This document shows positions 1 to 9,337 of a DNA stretch of 42,829 bases, piece by piece. The stretch comes from Terramyces sp. JEL0728 (taxonomy: Eukaryota; Chytridiomycota; Chytridiomycetes; Rhizophydiales; Terramycetaceae). Under the pieces are notes generated by a model. That model saw only the letters and a list, made by a program, of their open reading frames with translations. It was not told the DNA's origin and did no database searches. Location of the stretch: positions 1 through 42,829 of the forward strand of contig JADIIU010000108.1 in NCBI GenBank assembly GCA_027603945.1. Reading direction: 5' to 3'. The position numbers were made by a program, and so were the translations under genes. Position 1 is the first letter of the stretch. Each line of letters opens with the position of its first letter.

Positions 1-2
1 CA

Positions 3-512
3 AACTCTCCTAACTCAAACCAACCATCTCAAAATCCTGGAAAAACTCAATCTGGTCCATCTAGCCAAAAACCAGGCTCAAACCAAAAGCCTACTCCTAC
101 CAAACCACAACCAAACCAGCAAAAGCCAAATGCACAATTACCACTTACCAAACCACAAGGGTATGGAAATGGAGGAGATATCCCAGTTCCAAAAAAAAAG
201 TGTGTAAAAAAGACCACCACCATTGATATTCCAAAGGATGTCCCAACCACCACCCCATGCGTCGAAACTACCGACATTCCTCAAGTACCTGCTACTACTC
301 CATGTGCAGAAACCACCGACATTCCTAAAATCCCAGAAACCACTCCATGCGATGAAGATATTCCTAAAGTTACTACCCCTTGTGACGTTACTGCTGATAT
401 TCCAGTTACTGCAACTACTGCCGCAGGTTACAGCGGTCCAGTCTTGGCCTCTGCTTACTCTAATGCATTCCCAGCAGCAGCTCTCATGGCTGTTGTTGCC
501 TTGGTCCTTTAA
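3..512 (+). CDS. Repeat-containing cell-surface protein, 3' part
   Basis: The reading frame is open from the window edge to the TAA at 510-512, so the start is missing. The first part is rich in Ser, Asn, Gln, Pro and Lys (linker-like). It is followed by a degenerate tandem array built on a TTPC-x-ETTDIP motif, with four TTPC cysteines and several DIP units. The last 12 or so residues are hydrophobic (ending AVVALVL), preceded by small Ala/Ser/Gly residues. That is the form expected of a GPI-attachment signal, so a secreted protein anchored in the plasma membrane or wall is likely. I do not recognise a named family. No introns are visible in this part. A 1 kb non-coding stretch follows before the next gene, which lies on the same strand. 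Confidence 0.7.
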   Translation, partial: NSPNSNQPSQNPGKTQSGPSSQKPGSNQKPTPTKPQPNQQKPNAQLPLTKPQGYGNGGDIPVPKKKCVKKTTTIDIPKDVPTTTPCVETTDIPQVPATTPCAETTDIPKIPETTPCDEDIPKVTTPCDVTADIPVTATTAAGYSGPVLASAYSNAFPAAALMAVVALVL

Positions 513-1550
513 TCTTGGAAATAAATCGTGATTTTACTCGATTTGTAATTTTATTGTTCAAACTGAGTTTAATTTCAAGTGAGCTGCATGTATGTACTTT
601 ATTTGCAATTACAATTAAAGTTTATGATTGCAGTTTCATTTAGTTTGAGCATTTGACACTCCAAAAGGTTTGTGCAGGTAGGATCCACATTTCCAATGCA
701 AACATCAAAGAACCCATTGCTTGACAATGAATTGCACTATGACTTGATGGTCACAGACTATTAGCGATTCAACTGGTTGTAGCTTTCTGTGGGGTATGAA
801 ACTAGCCATCGCTATTGGATCGGCATATTAGAAAAAGTTGTAGTTCCATCTTCAAATCCTGTGGGGGTTTGATCTAATGCATAGAGCCCAGACGAATTTT
901 ATCAACGGCTTTTGTACCATTTGGAATTACATCGCCCCTCGCCTTCGCCAGTTATAGAAACTGAAAGGAAGAAGGATGTGGTTCACATTAGCGAACGAGA
1001 ACCCTTACACCAACAAAATGGAATTCGTAGGAATGGTATTAGCTGATTAAAGTCGTTAACCAAGTCCGTGCTCGGCTGGTTTGTGTTATTAGGATGGATC
1101 AGAGCGTGGTCTGTGTGACAACTTTGGTGATTGGCAAACATGATGTGTAAGTCGCGCGGTGGTAGAAGAAATTAAGGAAGGAACACGTTGGATCATACAT
1201 TAGGTCTATTATGCCCCAATGCTACAAGTAATGGATTGTATGAAATTTGCGTTGTCTCTGAGTAATCCAAAAAGGAACACAAGTATGTTTTGTTTGGGAC
1301 CTTGGCTCGGGTTTCCATGTGGTGTGGCTCAGCAAATCAAAGAAAACAGCAGAAAGATCAGGAATAAGAGGGCAAAAATCTTTAATTAAAGTTTGGCATT
1401 AACATTCAAGTTTATCTCATTCGATATCTCTAATTTGAACCAATTTCCCGATCAATCCAAATTCGAAAAATACTTTTTTGATCCAAGTGTGACAGGATCA
1501 CAACCAACCCAGAAAGGGTATAAATAGAAAACACATTTTGTCCTGGATTA
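513..1550. other. Non-coding gap of about 1 kb
   Basis: I found no reading frame longer than about 40 codons in this stretch, and no tRNA-like or rRNA-like sequence. Parts near 1140-1400 look like diverged coding sequence with several stops, but I cannot assign a family. The last 50 bases hold the OPT promoter. In a window where gaps are usually under 100 bp this is the largest empty stretch. Confidence 0.5.
1519..1526 (+). promoter_or_regulatory. TATA box of the OPT gene
   Basis: TATAAATA begins 32 nt before the ATG at 1551. With normal TATA-to-start spacing of about 30 nt, transcription would begin at or just before the ATG, so the mRNA would have almost no 5' leader. Inferred from sequence alone. 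Confidence 0.55.
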
Positions 1551-3972
1551 ATGTCAACTGAAGAAAAAAAGGTCGACGTAGACTTAGAAGTAAACCACAA
1601 CAACGAGCCAGAAGAAAAGTTTGATGTTTTCTCTGAATTGGACGAAGATGATGCTGAAAGACAGCTTGGTGAATTGTAACTTGGTTGCTAACTATAGGGC
1701 TTTAGATTTCACCTCTGGTTTAGTTGTTACTGAAGACAATCCAAACACTCCTGCTTTCACTATCCGTACAGTTATTATTGCCGTCCTGTTCTCTATCCCA
1801 TTAGCTTTCATCAACACGGTAGCTTCCCTGCGTGACAATTCGTATACTGTTCCTTCTACTATTGCAAACATTTTGGCTTATCCTATCGGTATTTTCATGG
1901 CTGCAGTCTTGCCTAACGTAAACATTGCTGGTGTCAGCTTGAATCCTGGACCGTTCTCTGTCAAGGAACACGTTTTGATTAACATTATTGTTTCCTCTGC
2001 TTCGTCCCCACCTTACGGTATCGACAACGTCATTGCTCAAAAACTGTTCTACAACGACGACTCTGTTACTTTGATTGGATCTCTTATGTGGGTACTCACT
2101 ACTCAGTTGCTTGGTTATGGTGTCGCTGGTGCTTTACGAAGATTCTTGATCAAACCTACTGCCATGTTGTGGCCTGGCGCTTTGTCCCAAGTTGCTTTCT
2201 TCAACTCTTTCCACGAATCCAAATCATTGGACAGTCCAGACTCTCAATACTACCACTCCATGTCAAGATATACCGCTTTCTGGATGGCATTTGTTTTCAT
2301 GTTTATCTATGAATGGATCCCAGCTTACTTTGCTCCGACCTTGGCTACCGTTTCAGTTCTATGTCTTATCTCTAAAAGTAAAACTGCTCGTTTCCTTGGA
2401 TCTGCAGGTTCCCAAAGAGGCCCTGGTATTTTGTCCTTCTCCTTGGACTGGACTCTTATCAACGGTCAGTACTCTCCACTTTACGTAATTCTCAACTCCT
2501 ACTTTGGCGCTTTCCTCGGTGGATGGTTAATCGGTCCTATTGCATACTATGCTAAAGCATTCAACACTCCTGAACTTCAATCTAACCTTAACTATGGTGG
2601 TTCTCCAATCAGCTCACTTAAAGCTTGGCAAAACTCTACTATTGCGTTCGATCCTTTCCCAACTTATGCTTCCAGATCATTATTCGATGTTAACGGATAC
2701 ACAATCAAAATCGCTCAAGATCCACTTGGTAAAGGAAGATATCCATATCTCCTCAATCCTGACAACAGTTTGAACATGAAAAACTTTGACAAAGCTGGGA
2801 ACAAGTTGTACATGTCTCCAGCATTCGCATTCTCTTACTTTTGCAGTTTCATGTCTCTCGGCGCCATGTTCTCACAAACATTTTTGTTCTACGGTAAAGA
2901 TTTAGTCCGTCAATTCAGGGAAGCTTGGAATCAAACCGATTCTGACTTGGATGCAAAGGATCCTCACTACAAACTTATGAAGGCTTACAAAGATATCCCA
3001 GAAACTGCTTACTTGATCTACTTTGCTGTTTTGACTATTGCTTGTATCATTGTTTGCGAAACCACTTCATTCAAGATGCCGTTCTATGCTTCCATCCTTG
3101 CTATTTTCCTTGGTATCGCTGGCGCCATTCCAATTGGTGTAATTACTGGTATCACTGGTGTTCAGCCATACTTGAACATTATCACTGAAATGGTTGCAGG
3201 ATTAATGTGGCCTGGCGAAACTGTATTGGTGATGTGCTTCAAGTCCTTAGGTACCAACATGATGTTGCAAGCTGTTTCTCTTTTGAACGATTTGAAATTG
3301 GGTCACTATATGCACATTTCTCCAATTGCCATGGTTGGTTCTCAGCTACTTGGCACAGTCATTGGTGCTTTGGTCAACACTTTAGGTTCATGGTGGGCAA
3401 TCTTTAACTTGGTTTCAACTGAATTGGATGATGATTCAAAATACCACGCTGCCAACTTCCAAGTCTTTGCCAATGCTGGCGGGCTTTGGGGAGCTCTTGG
3501 TCCATGGAGATCTTTTGGTCCAGCCTCTCCATACCTGCTTTTGAACTTGGGATATCTTGTTGGGTTCGCTATGCCATTTTTGCCATGGCTAGCAAACAAG
3601 GTTTACCCAAGCAAGATCTGGAACAAGGTCAACATGTATATTATTGTTTCTTCAGTAGCACCAGTTGTTTCTGGTTTCACATCCACCTTACTAACTGCTT
3701 TTGTTGTCGGTTTCTTTACACAAGGATGGTTGTACTACTACAAGAGAGAGTTCTGGGACAAGTATGTGTTTGTAATCTTCATTGCTTTCGATACTGCAGC
3801 TCCATTGGTTACTTTCCTTGTTGCTATGTTGGGCATTTACGTATTCCCAGAACAAGTTGAGGCAACTGATCTATCGTATGGAGTTCTCTCACCATTTGCA
3901 CCAGCTAACCCTAACTATCCTGACTATTACTGTTACAACATGAGATATGATGGAAGTCCATCTGATTTTTAG
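1551..3972 (+). CDS. OPT-family oligopeptide transporter
   Basis: This is a proton-coupled oligopeptide importer of the OPT superfamily, a multi-pass plasma-membrane protein that takes up small peptides. Exons are 1551-1675 and 1698-3972, separated by a 22-nt GT-AG intron (branch GCTAAC). The joined frame gives 799 residues. The first 45 or so residues are acidic and cytosolic. The family motif NPGPFSVKEHVLI lies near residue 130, followed by many hydrophobic segments. The region GHYMHISP...GSQLLGTVIGALVN and the C-terminal GFTSTLLTAFVVGFF are typical of the family. The start is chosen because it is in frame across the intron and lies just downstream of a TATA box; a downstream ATG in another frame inside exon 1 would lose the acidic N terminus. 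The gene converges with the paraoxonase gene, leaving 64 bp between stops. Confidence 0.93.
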
Positions 3973-4036
3973 ACAATAAATTGATTAATAATATTTCTGT
4001 CAATAGTTCCAAAATGTGCAAGTATTTCAGAGTTTA

Positions 4037-5292
4037 TTAAAACACATAATCGCACACTAAAATTCCTTTGGAGAATAACCCGCTGACGTATGACTTTTTG
4101 TTTTTAGAATCCACAGCTGCTACTGTTGCAAAGTCAATTAAAGATCCATCTTCTGCATACACAATTTCAGCATTGTACTTTTTCCCATAGAAAATATCCT
4201 TGGCTTCATTCTTTGTTACTTTGACAGCCTAAGCTTAATTTGTGCTTACAAACGAGGATGCTGGTAGCCCAACGAATATACTTTGTACAAAATCTGTCAT
4301 TCTTTGTATACCAGCAGAGTATATTGCGCCAGTATGAGGGTCAACATTCAGGTTATCACCAGAAATTTTCTACAGTTAACAAGATATACAATATCAACAG
4401 TATCAACTAATCGCAATCCATTTCCTTCCTTAATTTCGTATACTTTTACTTCGGCATTTGAAACGGACGCGATATACAACAATTCCTTGTCAGGAGAAAT
4501 AGCAATCCCGTTTGCGTACGTAATATCCTTGGCAACCTTTCTAATATTAGTGCTATAAACCTAAATCCTGACTCGTCATGATAAACAACCCATCCCCACG
4601 GTTGACGACCAATAATTTCCATTTGTCGCATCAAATGTGATTTCGATGCAATATCATTAGTAGCATAAAATTCATTTTCTCCCAGGAGAACCAAATTGTT
4701 TGGAGAATAAAGTAGCTCCTGTTCTGAAATAGTTTCAATATGCTGTGCTTCATCGCTTCCGATAGTGTGGATGAATTTTTCAATTACAGATCCTGTTCTT
4801 TTGTGATTGACAGCTGCGATTATCACTTTGTTTGAATCTTTTGGATGAGTAAGTACTGCCAAGCCGTGAGCACAAAATTCTGAATCAAAACCTTTCAATT
4901 TCAAAGCAGTGGACTTTCCATCCTATCATTAAAAGAAATTACATGGGGATTGTAAGTTGTAATTCCAGAGTGAGAGTAAATTGTTTTGTCAAACTTGTCT
5001 GTTGGAGGGAACCAGTGTCTTCGTTCTGTTAAATTTTGAGCACAAGCCCAATACGTTAAACCGCTTTCATGAACTTGGCCGTCTTCGCATCCCGCTAATT
5101 CAAATCCTACACTTAAAATTTGGCTACTTTCAACTAATTTGCACTTGGAATTTGGAGCGTGCTGAACTTTTTCGAAAAATCTTCCTTTTTGTAGAGTAGT
5201 AGAAACTAGAGTTAGCTAAAAGTACTATTTGGATACAAGAGCGCTCCTAATAGGACAATTAATCCCAGTGTGATATTCAAAAATGTCCCCAT
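4037..5292 (-). CDS. Paraoxonase/arylesterase (PON family)
   Basis: This is a calcium-dependent lactonase/arylesterase with a six-bladed propeller. Exons on the minus strand are 5292-5226, 5181-4943, 4922-4561, 4540-4390, 4369-4250 and 4228-4037, giving 376 residues. An uncleaved signal-anchor (GLIVLLGALLYP) starts the protein, as in animal PONs. The expected Ca ligands are visible: Glu-Asp in GCEDGQV, Asn in SPNNLVLLGENEFYATND, Asn in YANGIAISPD and Asp-Asn in SGDNLNVDP. The two active-site His correspond to CAHGLAV and AAVNHKR. Introns 2-5 are 20-21 nt. The first intron is uncertain: the obvious 19-nt intron (5207-5225) leaves the wrong phase, while a 44-nt intron (5182-5225) restores it. 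Its promoter lies in a 295-bp divergent gap shared with the hemoglobin genes. Confidence 0.85.
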
Positions 5293-5587
5293 AGTTTGAG
5301 ATTACGTTAACGGCCGAAAAGATTCCATTCAAATTAAATGGATGTTAACCCAGGTTTGGAATCACTCAAGTAGGACCTATATCCTTTATTATGGGATTAA
5401 TGCGAGGATGATGTCATGCCGCCAGCTACAAGGAAGATGAGAACGGAATAATATACAAAAAGGTAAGGTGGCAGAGCAATCGGGTTTGGTCTTTAGTCGT
5501 TCTTACCGTATTTACCACCAGAGTTTATTCACCATGTGTGTTAATATGAGGTTAGTGTGGCTAGGATAATGAACGCGCTTTGCAATA
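5293..5587. promoter_or_regulatory. Divergent gap between paraoxonase and hemoglobin genes
   Basis: This 295-bp stretch lies between the ATG of the minus-strand paraoxonase gene and the ATG of the first hemoglobin gene. It must hold both promoters. I see no clear TATA box and no coding frame. Confidence 0.4.
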
Positions 5588-6883
5588 ATGAGCGATCCAT
5601 CACTGGATCTTTGCAATACGTACATCCATATTAACAGAGTTTATATGACGAAATTGGGGGCGAGCCAGTGCTAGATGCAATTGTCAAAAAGATGTACGAA
5701 TACATTCTAAAGGACAAACTCTTGAAAGACTTTTTTAAAGACACGGATTTGATACAGCAACACAAAATGCAAAAGCACTTTTTAACAATGTAGTTTAAAG
5801 GAACCAAATTACCGAAATTTGCAAAAAAGTCTATGGAAAAGGCACATGCAAAGCTGAACTTGACTGATGAGCAATTTGATCAAATCAAGAAAATCATCAA
5901 ATTATCAATGGAATTTTATCGGATTAATAGCAGTTTAATTGCCCAAGCACTTGGCTCTGTCGAAAATTATCGAGAAGATATCCTTGCAAAGAAGCAATGC
6001 ATCATTTCTGGAATATACAGGAGACTATCGTCCGCAAAAGCACAGCCAGCGACTAGAAAGTACTCGGATTGCTCTCTATTTACCGCTATTGGTGGAGAAC
6101 CGGCGCTGAATGAAACGTAACCTGACATTGAATGTAGTGTAATTACGTTGTACGATCTGTTCATGCATGACGCTATGCTGTCACCCTATTTTGCTAAAAC
6201 TGAAAAAATCAAGCTGATTGCAATGCACAAGAAATTCTTGTCTTTGATTCTTAGTGAAATGCCAATTTCTAAAGCAACACACGCTAGTATGATCAAAGCA
6301 CATATGAAAATGGAATTAGATGACAAAGATTTTAATAGAGTCAAATACTTGTTGGCCCACGCCATGCTCTCGATTGGAGTTGAAGCCTATTTGGTAGAAA
6401 AGGTGCTGTTTGAGACTGAAAAAGTTCGAGACTTGATTCTTTGCCGGAATGTCAATCCAGACGATTAAAAATCGAGCCAACCATTCTAGAATTGACTGGG
6501 GAACAGAAGGGGGTAGAAAGACTGTACTTTTGGTTAACGATAGTGTAAAATTATTGATCGAGTTCCTGTTAGATAACGACACCCTTGAACCGTATTTCCA
6601 AGACTTGGATATGAAAAAATGGCAGCGAATGTTTCAACTGTACCTTGCTCTGATATTTTCTGGGGAGGAAATACCTATCGGAATCAAAGTCAACATGATG
6701 AAGGCACACAAAAAGCTCAATATCAACGACCAGGTGTTTGGTATTTTCAAACAAGGAATAGAGAGCGCTTTAAAGAACTGCAGCATACCACAGTATTTGA
6801 TTGTCAGGGCAATGGCTGCGGTAGAAAACTCAAAAGAGTTGGTTATACCACCATCGTCCGCTGCTTCGCCAAACAAAGTATAG
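5588..6883 (+). CDS. Three-domain truncated hemoglobin with an in-frame TAG
   Basis: Three group I (trHbN-like) 2/2 hemoglobin domains are fused in one chain. Exons are 5588-5619, 5640-6116, 6138-6450, 6477-6523 and 6544-6883, 403 codons in all. Each domain keeps the proximal F8 His in a KAH motif (KAHAKLNL, KAHMKMEL, KAHKKLNI). Domains 1 and 2 keep the B10 Tyr (KKMYEY, ITLYDL); domain 3 has Leu there (KLLIEF). Introns are 20, 21, 26 and 20 nt; the 26-nt one (6451-6476) is atypical and least certain. Codon 62 (5791-5793) is TAG, at the place where the sister gene has Ala (FLTYALKG); no GT-AG or GC-AG intron removes it in frame. The rest is intact, so this is a recent pseudogene, a readthrough gene or a sequencing error. 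It lies 72 bp upstream of its paralogue. Confidence 0.8.
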
Positions 6884-6955
6884 CATAAATAAAAGAAACG
6901 CTGAGCCGGATTTCCAGTTTGTTATTTTTGGGCGTGAAATATTTTTAACGCGTTC

Positions 6956-8261
6956 ATGGAAACCTCGCTTTACGAACAAATAGGCGGAGAACCAGCTCTA
7001 GATGCAACGTAATATTCTACTTATCCCAGTGTAAAGAAGCTTTATCAACTTATCGCTGACGACTCTCTCCTCGCACCATTTTTCAAGAACACCGATATGA
7101 TAAAGCAACATCGAATGCAGAAAAAGTTTCTCACATACGCATTAAAAGGCAAGACTATGCCGGAATTTGCAAAAAAGAGTATGCAGAAAGCGCACGCTTC
7201 CTTGAACTTGGAAAATCAGCATTTTGACAGACTGAAGGAAGTGTTGGGTCAGGCAATGACATCTCTCAAAGTTGAAAAGGGATTGATTGACCAAGTATTG
7301 AATAATGTGGAGCAGCTGCGGGGAGATGTGCTATATAATGAAGCAAAGTTAAACGATGACCTTTACAAAAAGCTTACTGTTCAATCTGAAAGTTCAATTA
7401 GCACCGCAAGTAGCGGTGCAGTCTCTGGATCACTATTCGAGGCTCTTGGCGGAGATGAAGCAATCGATGTCGTAGTAAAGAAATTGTACGAGCTGCTCCT
7501 CAAAGACTCTTATTTGGCACCTTACTTTGAAAAAACCGACATGAAAAGGCAGCACTTGATGCAGAAAAAAGTAATCAACATTAACCTAGTTTCTGAGTTT
7601 GGCTTTAGGAGGCAAAAAGATTCCACTGGCATCAAAGAAAGCAATGTACAAAGCCCACAAGAGGTTGTCATTAGACGATTCTGATTTTGATAGAATCAAA
7701 AAAGTCCTGGGTGATGCCTTACAAAGTGTCGGCGTCGATGGATACTTGGTAGAAAAAGTTTTGGCAGCAACTGAAATTGCAAGAGATTTGGTTCTTTGCA
7801 GAGAGGAACTGGGCGAGTAAGCTTAATTAATAGTAGAAGCGACGAGCCTCCAATCCTTGATTTAATGGGCGGCGACGAAACTATTGACAAAATGTAAGCA
7901 CTGCTAAATTAGGGTGAAGAATCTTTACATCAATATCCTCAAAGATGAATTATTGGCACCTTACTTTGAAAATACTGATTTGACAAAGCAGAGAAAGCTG
8001 ATTAAAAAATTCTTTGTTATCGCATTTGGGGGAGAGGAAATTCCACAGTCGCTCAAAAACACGGTTTGGAAAGCCCATTCAAAATTAGGATTAGATGATG
8101 CTGATTTTGACAAGTTCAAAGTCCTCATTCGTGATTCAATGGAGCAAATTTCTGTCCCAAAGTATTTGGTTGACCGTGCATCAGGAGTCATTGAAAAATC
8201 CAGAGGATTTATACTAGGGAAAGATCAGGAACAAATGAGAGGTAATGAAGCTGCAGTTTAA
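6956..8261 (+). CDS. Three-domain truncated hemoglobin, intact
   Basis: This is an intact paralogue of the preceding gene: 409 residues with three trHbN-like 2/2 globin domains at about 5-120, 153-270 and 282-395. Exons are 6956-7008, 7030-7570, 7590-7816, 7834-7893 and 7913-8261, with introns of 21, 19, 17 and 19 nt. The proximal F8 His are at about 73, 221 and 349 (all in KAH), and the B10 Tyr at about 23, 171 and 299 (KLYQL, KLYEL, NLYIN). The GG of the pre-A/A-helix motif (IGGEP, LGGDE, MGGDE) and the Phe-Phe or Tyr-Phe after the B helix are conserved. A Ser-rich linker joins domains 1 and 2. No reductase or other partner domain is fused. Nitric-oxide dioxygenation or oxygen binding is typical of trHbN; the role here is inference. 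It converges with a small gene 30 bp downstream. Confidence 0.93.
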
Positions 8262-8291
8262 TCTTTTTATTCACAAAAGTGTTTCAATTTT

Positions 8292-8801
8292 TCAATGAGG
8301 TCTGTACATTTTTGTTGTTGGTTTAGGAATAAGTTGAGGTACGCCATTTGAAGGCGGTAAATAATTAGTTGGATATCTATATTCTGGCATTGATTGCGCC
8401 AATGGGGAGGTTGGTCTATTTTGATAATTGAAATTACTGTGCAAAGTTGGTCTTTGTTGTAACTGAGGTATCGATACTGGAGTATTGATTAAATGAGGTA
8501 CTTGCGGAACCACCTGCCGTAATTCTGGTTTGTGGAATGAATTGTCACCGGTGTTACTAGATCGCATTGCCAGTTCTCTGTACTGCAGAGCAAGATTCTT
8601 TGCCTTTGCAGACTTTCTCCTTTGTATATGAGGTTGCTCGAATAATTTAGATTGGTTATTCTTCCTGTCCTCTACTGAGCGATGTCTTCTGGCTTCCATG
8701 TAAATTGGGGTGGAAGATGGTTCACTGAATGACGCTGCTTTCATCCGCTGTGATAATTTCTTGTATTCATCGCTTGTTCTGTACTGGAATCCGTTACTCA
8801 T
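8292..8801 (-). CDS. Small basic disordered protein
   Basis: This single-exon frame codes for 169 residues from the ATG at 8801 to TGA. The open frame extends slightly upstream without another ATG, so the start is the first ATG. The protein is rich in Arg, Lys, Ser, Gln and Pro, with a charged N-terminal half (MEARRHRSVEDRKNN, RRKSAKAKNLALQYRE) and a Pro/Tyr/Asn-rich C-terminal half (PPSNGVPQLIPKP). It looks mostly disordered. I recognise no family. It faces the second hemoglobin gene tail to tail with 30 bp between stops. Confidence 0.6.
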   Translation of the reverse strand: MSNGFQYRTSDEYKKLSQRMKAASFSEPSSTPIYMEARRHRSVEDRKNNQSKLFEQPHIQRRKSAKAKNLALQYRELAMRSSNTGDNSFHKPELRQVVPQVPHLINTPVSIPQLQQRPTLHSNFNYQNRPTSPLAQSMPEYRYPTNYLPPSNGVPQLIPKPTTKMYRPH

Positions 8802-9337
8802 TTTGGAATAATTCTTTTTGTTACTCACCGCCTTTTAAGTAGTTTTTCCCCGAGTCGAGTCTCACAGCTTTAAACCAGTGGCGAAAGGCAGAGTCATAGG
8901 CGGAATATGGACAACATCCATAATTAAAAAGTCATGTTAGTCACTAATTGCAAACAAGTGAACTTGTGGAGAGATTGTTCTTATTTCCGCCAGTGTTCTT
9001 TGTCCCTTTGCTTACCAATTTGATTAAAGGCGAGCAGCCGAAATTGTAACCACCGGGGTAATGCAAACTGGCAAAGCGCATTCGATAAAGGTATAATGAA
9101 TACTGCTCGGTTGAATTTGTGATTATGGGCGATTTCCCACGCTTTCCCCGACTGGTGAATAAGATCTCTTGCAACATTCTAATAGCCATATGTGCACTCT
9201 ATAAATTAACAACTTTGCCAGCGATTTTGAGGTTACAAAGATAGACCTTTCGCCATGAGATCGCAGGGGTGTCTGAATGACTCCCAATTTAGTTTACTGA
9301 AGGATATCTTGCCAATTAAATCTTGTCCGAAAATTGT
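8802..9337. other. Gap with one doubtful 81-codon minus-strand frame
   Basis: The gap separates the small basic protein (minus) from ORC6 (plus). It holds a minus-strand frame from 9189 to 8944 that starts MAIRMLQEILFTSRGKRGK and has no family resemblance I can see. A weak TATA-like element precedes its ATG. It may be a small gene or chance. Nothing else is visible. Confidence 0.3.

Noticed and set aside
1140..1400. Possible decayed gene or transposon remnant in the first gap
   Set aside because: Translations give short fragments without any recognisable motif; not enough to call a pseudogene or mobile element.
5791..5793. General reassignment of TAG to a sense codon
   Set aside because: TAG ends the OPT, Blh, F-box and CCDC33-like proteins at positions that fit their families, and TAA and TGA also end genes; the standard code fits.
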